Assembly (NCBI GenBank): GCA_027492675.1
Contig: JAPUEI010000042.1
Location: forward strand, 25,680 to 89,679
Reading direction: 5' to 3'
From: Propionibacteriaceae bacterium
GTDB lineage: Bacteria; Actinomycetota; Actinomycetes; Propionibacteriales; Propionibacteriaceae
Length of the DNA stretch: 64,000 nucleotides
Shown here: one piece after another, positions 36,615 through 45,849 of the stretch
Numbering within the stretch: position 1 is the stretch's first letter
Layout of the letters: the number at the start of each line of letters is the position of its first letter
Program-made: the position numbers and the translations under genes
The notes under the pieces: model-generated
The model's input: the letters and a program-made list of their open reading frames with translations, nothing else
Database searches by the model: none
What the model was told of the DNA's origin: nothing

Positions 36615-37145
36615 ATGGCGAAGCGTCGCGGCTGGATCGGATGGGTGGTGATCGGCGCGATCATCGCGCTCCCCATCGCCGAGGTGGCGGTGCTTGTCGC
36701 GACCGGTCGATGGATCGGCGCGTTGCCGACCATCGGCCTCATGCTGGTCACCTCGCTGCTGGGCGCCTGGCTCAGTCAGCATGAAGGGCGACGCGCCTGG
36801 AAGGCGCTACGCGAGGCGTTCGACAGCGGACGGCTGCCGACCGGCGAGCTGGCGGACGCGGTGATCATCCTCGTCGGCGGATTGTTCCTCATGCTGCCGG
36901 GCTTCGTCTCCGACATCATCGGCCTGTTCTGCCTGCTGCCCTTCACCCGGCCGCTCGGTCGGCGTTTCCTCACCTGGCTGGTCTCGAAGACCGCTGCTGG
37001 GCGTGGCGTCGACCTGGGCCTGCTGCGTACTCAGGCGACCATGGTGACCGATCCGTCGTCGGTCATCCGCGGAGAGACGGTTCCCGATGCAGGCGCACCT
37101 ACACCCGCGGAGGACATCGTCATCCGCGGGGAGGTGGAGCGCTGA
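36615..37145 (+). CDS. fxsA: FxsA family membrane protein
   Basis: A 176-residue FxsA protein: hydrophobic helices near 6-27, 31-47 and 72-100 with LPTIGLMLVTSLLGAWL and the GGLFLMLPGFVSDIIGL (conserved GxxLxxPGFxSDxxG) block, then a hydrophilic C-terminus. In E. coli FxsA relieves phage T7 exclusion by F plasmid; its normal job is unknown. It follows ppm by eight bases. Its stop codon abuts the rbpA stop with no base between. Confidence 0.9.
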   Translation: MAKRRGWIGWVVIGAIIALPIAEVAVLVATGRWIGALPTIGLMLVTSLLGAWLSQHEGRRAWKALREAFDSGRLPTGELADAVIILVGGLFLMLPGFVSDIIGLFCLLPFTRPLGRRFLTWLVSKTAAGRGVDLGLLRTQATMVTDPSSVIRGETVPDAGAPTPAEDIVIRGEVER

Positions 37146-37478
37146 TCAGTCCTGCTTGCGGAGCAACTCCAGACGCTCGGCCATGAGCTCCTCGAGCTCG
37201 GGGATCGTGCGGCGTTCCCGCAGCATGTCGTAGTGGGTGCGGACCGGCTTCACGTCCTTACCCTCGGCGCGCGTCCCGTCGGATCGCAGGGCGATCTTGC
37301 CGCACTTCTGGCACTCCCACTCGACCGGTAGGTCAGCCTCCTCGGAGAACATCACCGTGAAGTGGTGGCCCATGGGGCAGTCGAACGCGACCTCGAGGCG
37401 CGGAGCGAACTCCACGCCCGTTTCGTCCTCGAAGCTCCTCGAACCCAGGCCACTGCCACGCAGCGCTCTGTCAGCCAT
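37146..37478 (-). CDS. rbpA: RNA polymerase-binding protein RbpA
   Basis: A 110-residue actinobacterial transcription factor that binds RNA polymerase and the principal sigma factor and stabilises open complexes. Seen are the zinc-type core with DCPMGHHF and WECQKCGK (Cys residues), the basic linker, and the sigma-interacting C-terminal helix (HYDMLRERRTIPELEELM). Length is normal. This is the strongest lineage marker in the window. Confidence 0.96.
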   Translation of the reverse strand: MADRALRGSGLGSRSFEDETGVEFAPRLEVAFDCPMGHHFTVMFSEEADLPVEWECQKCGKIALRSDGTRAEGKDVKPVRTHYDMLRERRTIPELEELMAERLELLRKQD

Positions 37479-37500
37479 GTCGGACCTCCTTCTGGTTACC

Positions 37501-38877
37501 TCAACGCGTCGGGGAGGCTCCCTGTTCCAGCGCGGGCGCCTTCACGAACAGCATGACCACGAAGCCGGCCACCAGGATGACCGCTATGCCCAGGATGCCC
37601 CAGTACTGGGCGTTCGACTCGTGCCGCAGCAGGAAACCCAGCTGGACGGCGAGACCGAAGAACACGGGGGACAGGAAGGAGATCGCGCGGCCGGTGGTCG
37701 CGTACAGTCCGAAGACCTCGCCCGACTTGCCCTCGGGGATGAGACGCGCGAGGTAGCTACGGGAGGCCGATTGCGCGGGTCCGACGAAGACCGTGAGGCC
37801 GAGCCCCACGGTCCAGAAGACCGGCTTGCCGCCCCCGTGCAGGATGAAGATCAGCGACGACAGCACGGCCAGGCTCGCCAGCGAGATGAGGATCACTCGG
37901 CGCGCGCCGATCTTGTCGTCGAGGAAGCCGAAGAGCATCGTCGACACACCGGCCGTGATGTTGGCCGCGGCGCCGAAGATGATGACGTCACCGGGGCTGA
38001 AGCCGAACGTGCCGGCCGCGATGACGGCTCCGAACGAGAAGACACCGGCGAGCCCATCGCGGAACACCGCGGAGGCGATCAGGAACGTGATCAGCGGACG
38101 GTCGGTGCGCCACAGCCGCACGAGGGTGCGCCAGAGCTCGACGTACGCGCCGAAGAAGCCAGGGTGCTTGCCATCGGAGATGATCGGAGGCCGGTTCTTC
38201 AGCATGACCAGGGGCGCGATCGTGAACACGATCGTCCAGACGGCGCAGACCAGCATCGACACCCGGATGTTCGAGCGGTCGGCAGCGGAGACTCCGAACA
38301 GTCCCACCTCCGGCTTGATGAACAGGAAGTAGATGAGCAGCAGCGACAGGATGCCGCCGACGTAGCCGGACCCCCAGCCGATGCCCGAGACCCGGCCGAC
38401 GCTCTTCCCCGAGGCCACCTGCTCGATCGTGGCGTTGTACGTCGCGCCGGCGATCTCGTTGACCAAGGAGCCGATGCCGAAGAGTACGAGGCCCCAGACG
38501 AGGTACGCGGGGGAGGGCTTGATGAAGTACAGGGCCGCCGACAGCACCACCATGGCGGCAGTCAGCAAGCGCAGCACCGTGATCGTACGACCACTGCGGT
38601 CGGCCGACTGGCCCAGGACGGGCGCCAGCACGGCGATCAGTAGGCCGCTGATGGCGGTTGCCGTGGCCAGGGCACTCGTCGTCGAGTTGAGGTCACCGAA
38701 CGGCGCGCTCGTGAGGTACACGGCGAAGACGAACGTGATGATGATCGTGTTGTAGGGCTGGGTGCCCCAGTCGTACATCGCCCAGGTGACGACCCGCCGC
38801 CAGTTGAGCGGGGTGTCGGCCAGTGCCGTACGGAACGGGAGCTCGTCCCCGCGTTCGTCGACTGCCTCGGTGCTCAT
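37501..38877 (-). CDS. MFS transporter, Atg22/UMF1-like
   Basis: A 458-residue integral membrane protein with about 12 predicted helices. It begins with a hydrophilic segment and VTWAMYDWGTQPYNTII, the marker of the Atg22/UMF1 group (vacuolar amino-acid efflux in yeast; bacterial substrates unknown). GFLDDKIGARRVI is the expected MFS loop. Its start overlaps the glycerophosphodiesterase stop by ATGA, so both are on one transcript. Confidence 0.88.
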   Translation of the reverse strand: MSTEAVDERGDELPFRTALADTPLNWRRVVTWAMYDWGTQPYNTIIITFVFAVYLTSAPFGDLNSTTSALATATAISGLLIAVLAPVLGQSADRSGRTITVLRLLTAAMVVLSAALYFIKPSPAYLVWGLVLFGIGSLVNEIAGATYNATIEQVASGKSVGRVSGIGWGSGYVGGILSLLLIYFLFIKPEVGLFGVSAADRSNIRVSMLVCAVWTIVFTIAPLVMLKNRPPIISDGKHPGFFGAYVELWRTLVRLWRTDRPLITFLIASAVFRDGLAGVFSFGAVIAAGTFGFSPGDVIIFGAAANITAGVSTMLFGFLDDKIGARRVILISLASLAVLSSLIFILHGGGKPVFWTVGLGLTVFVGPAQSASRSYLARLIPEGKSGEVFGLYATTGRAISFLSPVFFGLAVQLGFLLRHESNAQYWGILGIAVILVAGFVVMLFVKAPALEQGASPTR

Positions 38878-39662
38878 CGGTCCTCCCAGATGCCGCGTTC
38901 GGTGAATACCTGCTTGAGCAGGTCGGTCCGGTCGCTGACGATGCCGTCAACGCCCATGTCGAGCAAGCGATGCATCTCCAGCGGGTCGTCCACGGTCCAG
39001 ATGTGAACGACCTTTCCGGCCATGTGGGCGTGCCGGAGGAGCTTCGTGGTGAGGACCGGGAGGTGACGGCCCATGACCCCGTACGTCGCCGGGATCTGAA
39101 TCGCGACGCCGGGGGAGTTGAGGAGGTGCGGGAGGACGGGGACGTACGCGTTCCAGACCACGCCGATCGGCGATACGGCCGTGGGTACGCGGCGGCCCAT
39201 CAGCCGGCGGAAGGCCCGCAGCCGGTCGACGGAGAAGGACGCGACGCAGACCCGGTCCTGTGCCCGGTGCCGCTCGATCGTCTTCACCAGGGGCGTGATG
39301 GCGTGAGGGTGCTTAATGTCGATGTTGAAGCAGGTGTCGGAGAAGGTCTCGAGAACCTCGTCGAGGGTGGGGATGGCCTCGGTTCCAGCGACTCTCAGGC
39401 GGTTGACCTCGGTGAGCGAGTAGTCGGCGATGGCACCGCGACCGTCGCTCACGCGGGCGAGATCGTCGTCGTGGAACACGACCACCTGCCCGTCGCGGGT
39501 CGCGTGGACATCGGTCTCGACGTAGCGGTACCCCAAGGAGACGGCGTGCTGGAACGCGGCCAAGGTGTTCTCCTTGCCGACCAGGTCGGGGTGCCCGGCG
39601 CCTCCGCGATGCGCGATCGCGGCGACGCGTGAGGAGAACATGGGGAAGTCGGCCGCTCGCAC
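38874..39662 (-). CDS. Glycerophosphodiester phosphodiesterase
   Basis: A 262-residue GDPD enzyme that splits deacylated phospholipids into glycerol 3-phosphate and an alcohol. Catalytic motifs are IAHRGG near the start, ETDVHATRDGQVVVFHD (metal ligands and His), FNIDIKHP and the late WTVDDP. No signal peptide. I chose the GTG at 39662, which lies seven bases after a CATACT -10 box (leaderless); the ATG at 39641 is the alternative. The longer open frame to 40406 is antisense to the next gene's shadow and is rejected. Confidence 0.92.
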   Translation of the reverse strand: MRAADFPMFSSRVAAIAHRGGAGHPDLVGKENTLAAFQHAVSLGYRYVETDVHATRDGQVVVFHDDDLARVSDGRGAIADYSLTEVNRLRVAGTEAIPTLDEVLETFSDTCFNIDIKHPHAITPLVKTIERHRAQDRVCVASFSVDRLRAFRRLMGRRVPTAVSPIGVVWNAYVPVLPHLLNSPGVAIQIPATYGVMGRHLPVLTTKLLRHAHMAGKVVHIWTVDDPLEMHRLLDMGVDGIVSDRTDLLKQVFTERGIWEDR

Positions 39663-39726
39663 GGTGATGAGTATGACGGGAATGCGCGACGCGGGCCGAC
39701 GGATCGCCGTACGGACCGCACAGTGT

Positions 39727-40440
39727 TCACCTCGTCGCCGACGACCCCAGCAGGTGCTCTGCGAAGAAGGCCAGCGTGACGGGCCACGCCGCCTGGCTCG
39801 CAGCCTCGTGGTGCAGCATCGGGAAGGGGTTGTCGAACGCGTGCCCGGCCCCCTCGTACACCCGCCAGTCGACCGTTCCCGGCGAGGCGTTGAGCGCTTC
39901 CCGGACCGCAGCCTGTTGCTCGCCGGCGATGAAGGCGTCCTCGGTGCCCCAGTGATGCAGCTGCGGTGCGCCCACCTTGTCGGCGAGGTCGAGGAGTCGT
40001 GGCAGCGCCGAGCCGTAGTACGCGACCAGCGCGTCCGGATCGGACATGGACGCCACCTGGAACGCGAGGCCGCCGCCGAAGCAGAAGCCGAGCAGGCCCA
40101 CCCGCTCGATCCCGGGTTCGCGGCGGAGAGTCCCGAGCGCCGCGATGACGTCGGTGGCAGCGGTGTGCCAGTCGAGCCCGCTGGACGCCGCGATGCCCTG
40201 CTCGATGTACGAAGGGGACGTCGAGTCCAGGACCGGCTCGCTGGGCAGACGGCTGTACAGAACGGGCGCGTACACCACGTACCCGGCGTCGGCGAGGTCC
40301 TGAGAACGATGGGCGATGTAGTCGGACACGCCGAAGATCTCCTGGACGACGACGATGCCCGCCCCGTTGGGCGACGTCGGAGCGAAGCGGAGGACGGGGA
40401 GATCACCGTCGTGGGTGGGGACGATCACGGTCTGCGACAT
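39727..40440 (-). CDS. Dienelactone hydrolase family protein
   Basis: A 237-residue alpha/beta hydrolase with the DLH triad Cys120 (GFCFGGG), Asp168 (TEDAF) and His200 (GAGHAF), and Glu34 in QEIFG that holds the thiolate in the resting enzyme. In chloroaromatic degraders these open dienelactone, but most genomic copies have unknown lactone or ester substrates. The ATG at 40440 is preceded by CAGACT seven bases upstream, a weak -10 box, and no ribosome site. Confidence 0.9.
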   Translation of the reverse strand: MSQTVIVPTHDGDLPVLRFAPTSPNGAGIVVVQEIFGVSDYIAHRSQDLADAGYVVYAPVLYSRLPSEPVLDSTSPSYIEQGIAASSGLDWHTAATDVIAALGTLRREPGIERVGLLGFCFGGGLAFQVASMSDPDALVAYYGSALPRLLDLADKVGAPQLHHWGTEDAFIAGEQQAAVREALNASPGTVDWRVYEGAGHAFDNPFPMLHHEAASQAAWPVTLAFFAEHLLGSSATR

Positions 40441-40526
40441 AGTTGACAGTCTGACCACTGCGCTCGGCTGAGACCAGAGGTGGCGGCTGTGAACGTGGGC
40501 CGAGCCGGTGGTGTTGAATACGGCGA

Positions 40527-41381
40527 GTGACCACGATCCTCTCCATCCAGTCCTCCGTCGCGTACGGCCATGTCGGGAACTCCGCCGCCACCTTCCCCCT
40601 GATGCGGCTCGGCGTCGAGGTCTATCCGGTGCTCACGGTGCACTACTCCAACACCACGGCGTACGGGACGTGGCGGGGCCCGGTGCTGTCGGCTGACGAC
40701 GTCCGCGCGGTGGTGCAGGGGATCGACGAGCGCGAGGCGTTGCCGGGCGTGGACGGCATTCTCACCGGCTACCAGGGGAGTCCGGCCATCGGCGAGGTCG
40801 TGCTCGACACGGTGGCGCTGGTGCGGGAGCGGAACCCGAAGGCGCTGTACTGCTGCGATCCGGTGATGGGCGACGTCGGCCGCGGCTTCTTCGTGGCGCC
40901 GGGGATCCCTGAGATGTACCGCGACCGCATCGTGCCCCAGGCCGACATCGTCACCCCGAACCAGTTCGAGCTGGAGTTCCTCACGGGTCGATCGGCGACG
41001 AACCTGAACGAGCTGCTGGAGGCGGCGGACGCGCTGCGCGCGACAGGTCCCGGCACGGTTCTGGTCACGAGCGCGGTCACCGACGACCTCGGCGCGGACG
41101 TGGTGAGCATGCTCGGGGTCTCCGGTGACGGGGCATGGCTGGTGTCCACGCCGCGCCTCGAGCCCACCTTCACCGGCTCGGGCGACATCACGGCGGCCGT
41201 GTTCCTGGCGAAGACGCTCACCACGGGCTCGTTGCCGGAGGCGCTCGCGAGCACGGCGGCGATCGTCTACTCGGTCCTCGAGATCACCGCGGCATCCGGC
41301 CACCGCGAGCTCCGCCTCGTGGCAGCCCAGGACGTGATGGTCAACCCGCCCCACCAGTTCGACGTACGCCAGGTGCGCTGA
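40527..41381 (+). CDS. pdxY: Pyridoxal kinase
   Basis: A 284-residue ribokinase-fold kinase of vitamin B6 salvage, ATP-dependent. It starts ILSIQSSVAYGHVGNSA, the PdxK/PdxY signature, followed by the YSNTT and GYQGSP segments, CDPVMGD, TPNQFELE and the anion-hole GSGDITAA near the end (Asp base). The GTG start is preceded by TTGAAT seven bases upstream and no ribosome site. Divergent from the dienelactone hydrolase. Confidence 0.95.
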   Translation: MTTILSIQSSVAYGHVGNSAATFPLMRLGVEVYPVLTVHYSNTTAYGTWRGPVLSADDVRAVVQGIDEREALPGVDGILTGYQGSPAIGEVVLDTVALVRERNPKALYCCDPVMGDVGRGFFVAPGIPEMYRDRIVPQADIVTPNQFELEFLTGRSATNLNELLEAADALRATGPGTVLVTSAVTDDLGADVVSMLGVSGDGAWLVSTPRLEPTFTGSGDITAAVFLAKTLTTGSLPEALASTAAIVYSVLEITAASGHRELRLVAAQDVMVNPPHQFDVRQVR

Positions 41382-41411
41382 CACCAGGCGTCGGAGCGTG
41401 AGACCTCGTGT

Positions 41412-41573
41412 GCACGTGAAGTGATGGATACGAGGCTGCGAACCGCGGTGACCCAGCGCTGCGACACGTGAAGTCGTCGAAATGGGCCGCTGCTGAGGGC
41501 GCGTACCCACGACTTCACGTGCAAGACCGTCTGGCAGTGGCGCTGGATGCGCTCAGAACAACGACTTCGCGTG
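41412..41573. repeat. Second element with 2 direct + 2 inverted copies
   Basis: A 13-base core, CACGTGAAGTCGT, occurs forward at 41465-41477 and, in a shortened form (GCACGTGAAGTGATGG), at 41412-41427, and inverted at 41509-41521 (exact) and 41561-41573 (one mismatch). Order and spacing mirror the element at 15093-15257, with a different unit. The rest of the 387-base gap up to 41768 holds only a doubtful frameshifted ORF (41584-41744). Confidence 0.65.
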
Positions 41574-41583
41574 CTGTCGAGCC

Positions 41584-41744
41584 TCAGCTGCGCGGCGAGT
41601 CGATATCGCTGGAGCATGCCCCGGTCAGGACGGGAACCGTGTCCGAGCTGTCGAGCGCAGCCGCCACCTCGACGTCCGGACCGAAGCCTGGCCGTGCGCC
41701 GGCAAGCCCCACTCGAGGTGGATCTGGAAGCTCTCGGCGGTCAT
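41584..41744 (-). pseudogene. Possible small frameshifted ORF
   Basis: An ATG at 41744 opens a 39-codon frame (MTAESFQIHLEWG...) ending at 41625; near codon 18 a shift into another frame would give a longer, more protein-like tail (FGPDVEVAAALDSSDTVPVL) ending at 41584. It could be a decayed gene or chance. No family recognised. Confidence 0.2.
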
Positions 41745-41768
41745 GGCTCTAGGACCTGAAGCCGGTGC

Positions 41769-43289
41769 CTACTCGCGGAAGGTCTCGATGTCCGCACCCA
41801 GAAGCGCGAGGCGCTCGGGGAGGTCCTCGTACCCCCTCTGGATGACGTAGATGTCGCGGATGACGGACTCGCCGCGCGCCGCGAGGGCCGCGAGCAGCAG
41901 ACAGACCGCCGGACGCAGGGCCGGGGGAGAGACGACCTCCTGGCCGCGCCAGCGTGTCGGGCCCGTGACCAGGATGCGGTGCGGGTCGAGCAGCTGTACG
42001 TCGGCGCCGAGCTTGGTCAGCTCGAGCAGGTGGATCGACCGGGTCTCGTACACCCAGTCGTGGATCATCGTCGTGCCCTCCGCCTCCGCGGCGATGACCG
42101 CGAAGAAGGGCAGGTTGTCGATGTTCAGACCGGGGAACGGCATGGGGTGGATCTTGTCGGCGTGGGCCCGCAGCACCGACGGCTTCACGGTGAGGTCGAC
42201 GAGTCGGGTGAGCCCGTTGCGCGAGAGGTACTCGGCGCTGGTCTCGAACTCGAGCCCCATCTCCGCCAGGACGCCGAGCTCGACCTCCAGGAACTCGATG
42301 GGCACGCGCGTCACGGTGATCTCGGACTTCGTCACCACCGCGGCCGTCACCAGGCTCATGGCCTCGATGGGGTCCTCGGAGATGTCGTACGCGACGTCGC
42401 GGTCGATGTAGGCCTTGCCCCGGATCCGCAGGGTCGTCGTGCCGATGCCCTGGATCTCGACGCCGAGCGCGACGAGGTAGGCGCAGAGGTCCTGCACCAT
42501 GTAGTTCGGGCTGGCGTTGCGGATGATCGTCAGGTCGTCGGTCATCGCTGCCGCCATGAGCGCGTTCTCGGTCACGGTGTCGCCACGCTCGGTGAGGGTG
42601 AACCTCCGGCTCTCGGCGGCCGTGGGCGCGCTGTGGCACTGGTAGTAGCCCTCGGTGGCCGTCACGTTCAGGCCGAACGGCCGCAGGGCCTGGAGATGGG
42701 GCTCGACCGTACGGGTGCCGAGGTTGCAGCCACCGGCGTACGGGAGCTGGAAGTCGGCCTCCTCGTGCAGCAAGGGGCCGAGGAACATGATGACGCTGCG
42801 GGTCTTGCGTGCCGCCTCGGCATCCATGGCCTCGAGGTGGAGCCTCGCGGGGCGCCGGATCCGCAGGGCCGAACGACCGTCGACCCAGGTGCACTCGACG
42901 CCGATGCTCTCCAACACCTCGACGAGCCGGTTGACCTCCTCGATGCGGGCGATGCCGCGCAGCGTGGTCGTGCCGTGGTTGAGGAGCGAGGCGCACAGCA
43001 GCGCCACCGCCGCGTTCTTCGACGACCGGACCTCGATGGAGCCGGTGAGGCGGCGACCGCCATGGATCCGTACGTGGACGGCACCCTTCCCGGGGGCGAT
43101 GATCTCGCTGTCCAGAGCACCCGCGATGCGGTTGATCATCTCGAGGGAGAGGTTCTGGTTCCCGGACTCGATCCGGTGCACCGCGGACTGGCTCGTGTTG
43201 AGCAGATCAGCCAGCTGGGTCTGGGTGAGGCCACGCTGCTTCCGGGCATCCCGAATGAGCATGCCTACCTTCAGGGGTGACGTATCCAC
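41769..43289 (-). CDS. HTH-MurA fusion (EPSP-synthase-fold, XRE N-terminus)
   Basis: A 506-residue protein joining an XRE-type helix-turn-helix (about 8-62, with LTQTQLADLLNTSQSAVHRI) to a MurA-like UDP-GlcNAc enolpyruvyl transferase domain (about 70-506). Key MurA residues are kept: Lys91 (RSSKNAAV), the fosfomycin-target Cys188 (GGCNLGTR), Asp390 (PGLNIDN) and Arg458 (PPALRPA). It may be a second, autoregulated MurA or a regulator with a substrate-sensing MurA fold. The GTG at 43289 is seven bases after a TATGCT -10 box, so leaderless; the ATG at 43301 lies inside the operator palindrome. Confidence 0.88.
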   Translation of the reverse strand: MDTSPLKVGMLIRDARKQRGLTQTQLADLLNTSQSAVHRIESGNQNLSLEMINRIAGALDSEIIAPGKGAVHVRIHGGRRLTGSIEVRSSKNAAVALLCASLLNHGTTTLRGIARIEEVNRLVEVLESIGVECTWVDGRSALRIRRPARLHLEAMDAEAARKTRSVIMFLGPLLHEEADFQLPYAGGCNLGTRTVEPHLQALRPFGLNVTATEGYYQCHSAPTAAESRRFTLTERGDTVTENALMAAAMTDDLTIIRNASPNYMVQDLCAYLVALGVEIQGIGTTTLRIRGKAYIDRDVAYDISEDPIEAMSLVTAAVVTKSEITVTRVPIEFLEVELGVLAEMGLEFETSAEYLSRNGLTRLVDLTVKPSVLRAHADKIHPMPFPGLNIDNLPFFAVIAAEAEGTTMIHDWVYETRSIHLLELTKLGADVQLLDPHRILVTGPTRWRGQEVVSPPALRPAVCLLLAALAARGESVIRDIYVIQRGYEDLPERLALLGADIETFRE

Positions 43290-43296
43290 GAAGGGG

Positions 43297-43317
43297 AGCA
43301 TATCTCATATGAGATAT
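43297..43317 (-). promoter_or_regulatory. Perfect 18-base operator over murA-HTH -10 box
   Basis: ATATCTCATATGAGATAT (43300-43317) is a perfect palindrome and the only such AT-rich word in the region. Its end overlaps the -10 box TATGCT (43302-43297, minus) of the leaderless HTH-MurA gene, the ideal place for autorepression by the encoded HTH. Confidence 0.75.
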
Positions 43318-43335
43318 ATGCACTTCCCGTACGGG

Positions 43336-44325
43336 CTAGCGACCGGTCAACTCCGCGAGCAGCGAGGTCTCGTCAGCGTCCGACAGGCCCGCGCCTCGGG
43401 GCCACGGTTCCGACCGCGTCAGCTCGTACTCCAGAGCCGCCTCGAACGTCTCGCGCAGAGGGCGACAGGCCAGCCCAGCCTGTACAGCGGTGCTCGTGTC
43501 GAACCTCGCGCGCATCGTCGGATCCCCGAGCCACAAGGGCAGCGACCTCGGGCCCATCCAGGCGTGTACGTCATGGGCCAGGAGCCACTCCTCGCTGGCG
43601 CGCTCACCGTCGACGGAGGCGCCGGCTGCCGCCGCGGCCTGAGTCAACGCGTCGCCCAGGCTCGTCGCCGGGCCGTCCGCCAGGAAGGTGCCTGCCACGC
43701 GCTGCTCGCACACCGTCACCAGCCACGAGGCGAGGTCCCGTACGTCGATGAGCTGGCTGATCTGCTCGTACGCATCCGGGACCAGCACCCGGGCTCCCGT
43801 CGGGTGGGCGAACCGCCACGGCCAGTAGCCGGACCGGCCGCTCGCGTCGCCGGGACCGCCGATCAGCCCCGCCCGTACAAGCGTGGTACGTGAGGGGCCG
43901 AACGCCTCGAGCACCGCGTGCTCGCAGGCGACCTTGCCCTCTCCGTACAGCTCGACGCCGACCGTGTCCTGCTCGGTTGCCTCGACCGTCGGCGTGGACT
44001 CGTCGATGACGTCCAGCGTCCAGTCCGGGTAGACGCTCGCGGTCGAGACGAAGACGTACGCGTCGGTGACGGGCTCCAACGCCCGCACAGCGCGCCGGAC
44101 CTGGCCCGGTTGGCGGGCGACGTCGACGACCGCGTCCCAGCGCTCGCGTGCGAGGTCGTCCACGGCGCCGTCCAGGTCGCGGTCCAGCCGGACGAACCGG
44201 CAGGAGTCCGGCGGAAGGGCCGTGAGACCCCTCGCCGCGCAGGTCACGTCATGGCCGCGTTCGGCGGCGAGCGTGGCAACCGTACGTCCGAGGAACCGGG
44301 TCCCACCCAGGATCAAGAGCTTCAT
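43336..44325 (-). CDS. NAD-dependent epimerase/dehydratase family protein
   Basis: A 329-residue extended short-chain dehydrogenase with a Rossmann motif GGTRFLG (7-13), an atypical NAD loop that binds as in mRNA-binding or reductase-like members, and a VSTASVY segment where epimerases have the catalytic Ser/Tyr. The catalytic YxxxK is present as YGEGK. The ATG at 44325 is used; an ATG three codons upstream is also possible. Substrate unknown; divergent from lpd. Confidence 0.82.
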   Translation of the reverse strand: MKLLILGGTRFLGRTVATLAAERGHDVTCAARGLTALPPDSCRFVRLDRDLDGAVDDLARERWDAVVDVARQPGQVRRAVRALEPVTDAYVFVSTASVYPDWTLDVIDESTPTVEATEQDTVGVELYGEGKVACEHAVLEAFGPSRTTLVRAGLIGGPGDASGRSGYWPWRFAHPTGARVLVPDAYEQISQLIDVRDLASWLVTVCEQRVAGTFLADGPATSLGDALTQAAAAAGASVDGERASEEWLLAHDVHAWMGPRSLPLWLGDPTMRARFDTSTAVQAGLACRPLRETFEAALEYELTRSEPWPRGAGLSDADETSLLAELTGR

Positions 44326-44369
44326 CTTGCCCATGACACCACACGCGCGAGCATGCCGTCGGAACTGGC

Positions 44370-44375
44370 TAAAGT
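44370..44375 (+). promoter_or_regulatory. -10 box of leaderless lpd
   Basis: TAAAGT ends seven bases before the ATG at 44383, with no ribosome site between, as for the other leaderless genes here. Confidence 0.5.
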
Positions 44376-44382
44376 GACGGGC

Positions 44383-45780
44383 ATGAGCGCTCATTACGAC
44401 CTGGTCGTCCTCGGTGCGGGCCCTGGTGGCTACGTCGCCGCCATCCGCGCAGCCCAGCTCGGCCTGAAGGCAGCTGTCATCGAGAAGCAGTGGTGGGGTG
44501 GCGTCTGTTTGAACGTCGGCTGCATCCCCACCAAGTCGCTGCTCCGCAACGCGGAGATGGCGCACGTCTTCACCCACGAGAAGGACACGTTCGGCATCAC
44601 CGGCGACGTGACCTTCGACTACGGCAAGGCGTTCTCGCGCAGCCGCGCGGTCTCCAAGCGCATGACCAACGGCGTGCACTTCCTGATGAAGAAGAACCGC
44701 ATCACCGAGTACAACGGGTGGGGCACCTTCGTCGACGCGAAGACGCTGTCGGTCACGACCGACGACGGCACCGAGACGGTGACGTTCGACAACTGCATCA
44801 TCGCCACGGGCTCGACGACGAAGATGCTGCCTGGTGTCACGAAGAGCGACCGCGTCGTCACCTACGAGGAGCTCATCCTCTCCGAGAGCCTGCCCGCGTC
44901 GATCATCATCTGCGGGGCCGGCGCGATCGGCACCGAGTTCGCGTACGTCCTGCGCAACTACGGCGTCGACGTGACGATCGTCGAGTACCTCGATCGCATG
45001 GTGCCGCTGGAGGACCCCGAGATCTCGGCCGAGATCGCCAAGGCCTACAAGAAGATGGGCGTCACGCTCATGCTCGGCCACGGCGTCAAGACCATCACCG
45101 AGAGCGACGCGGGCGTCTCCGTGACCGTGTCCCCGGCCGCCGGGGGCGACGAGATCGAGCTCAAGGCCGACAAGGTGCTTCTGTCGATCGGCTTCGCACC
45201 GCGGACGACGGGGTACGGGCTCGAGAACACCGGTGTCCAGCTCACCGAACGCGGCGCGATCGCCATCGATGACTACATGCGCACCAACGTGGCTGGTCTG
45301 TACGCGATCGGCGACGTCACCGCGAAGCTCATGCTGGCCCACACGGCCGAGGCGCAGGGCGTCGTGGCCGCGGAGACGATGGCGGGGGCCGAGACCATGC
45401 CGATCAACTACGACATGATCCCGCGGGCGACGTACTGCCAGCCGCAGATCGGGTCCTTCGGCTACACCGAGGCCCAGGCGCGTGAGAAGGGGTACGACGT
45501 CAAGGTGTCGAAGTTCCCGTTCTCGGCCAACGGCAAGGCGTGGGGCCTGGGCGACGCCGTCGGCTTCGTCAAGGTCATCGCCGACGCCACGCACAACGAG
45601 ATCCTCGGCGCGCACATGGTCGGTCCGGACGTCACCGAGCTGCTGCCGGTCTTCACCCTGGCGCAGATGTGGGACCTCACGGCCGATGAGATGGGCCGCA
45701 ACATCCACGCCCACCCGACGCTGTCCGAGGCCATCAAGGAGGCCGTCGAGGGCATCGCCGGCCACATGATCAACCTGTGA
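44383..45780 (+). CDS. lpdA: Dihydrolipoamide dehydrogenase (E3)
   Basis: A 465-residue FAD/NAD flavoprotein that reoxidises dihydrolipoamide in 2-oxo-acid dehydrogenase complexes. The FAD loop GAGPGG (11-16), the redox pair Cys42/Cys47 (GVCLNVGC), the NAD loop GAGAIGTEF, and the C-terminal His/Glu of HAHPTLSE are all present. The ATG at 44383 is chosen by homology of the N-terminus; the frame is open far upstream but antisense to the epimerase. A perfect bidirectional terminator follows. Confidence 0.97.
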   Translation: MSAHYDLVVLGAGPGGYVAAIRAAQLGLKAAVIEKQWWGGVCLNVGCIPTKSLLRNAEMAHVFTHEKDTFGITGDVTFDYGKAFSRSRAVSKRMTNGVHFLMKKNRITEYNGWGTFVDAKTLSVTTDDGTETVTFDNCIIATGSTTKMLPGVTKSDRVVTYEELILSESLPASIIICGAGAIGTEFAYVLRNYGVDVTIVEYLDRMVPLEDPEISAEIAKAYKKMGVTLMLGHGVKTITESDAGVSVTVSPAAGGDEIELKADKVLLSIGFAPRTTGYGLENTGVQLTERGAIAIDDYMRTNVAGLYAIGDVTAKLMLAHTAEAQGVVAAETMAGAETMPINYDMIPRATYCQPQIGSFGYTEAQAREKGYDVKVSKFPFSANGKAWGLGDAVGFVKVIADATHNEILGAHMVGPDVTELLPVFTLAQMWDLTADEMGRNIHAHPTLSEAIKEAVEGIAGHMINL

Positions 45781-45801
45781 GCCGCTGACCCGAGCTCTCA
45801 T

Positions 45802-45841
45802 GACGAAGGCCCCGTCGCCAGCTGGCGACGGGGCCTTCGTC
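45802..45841. terminator. Perfect 40-base bidirectional terminator
   Basis: A perfect palindrome runs from GACGAAGGCCCC to GGGGCCTTCGTC with centre GCCAGCTGGC, between the convergent lpdA and nagB. It can end transcription from both sides. Confidence 0.85.
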
Positions 45842-45849
45842 TGTGATCG

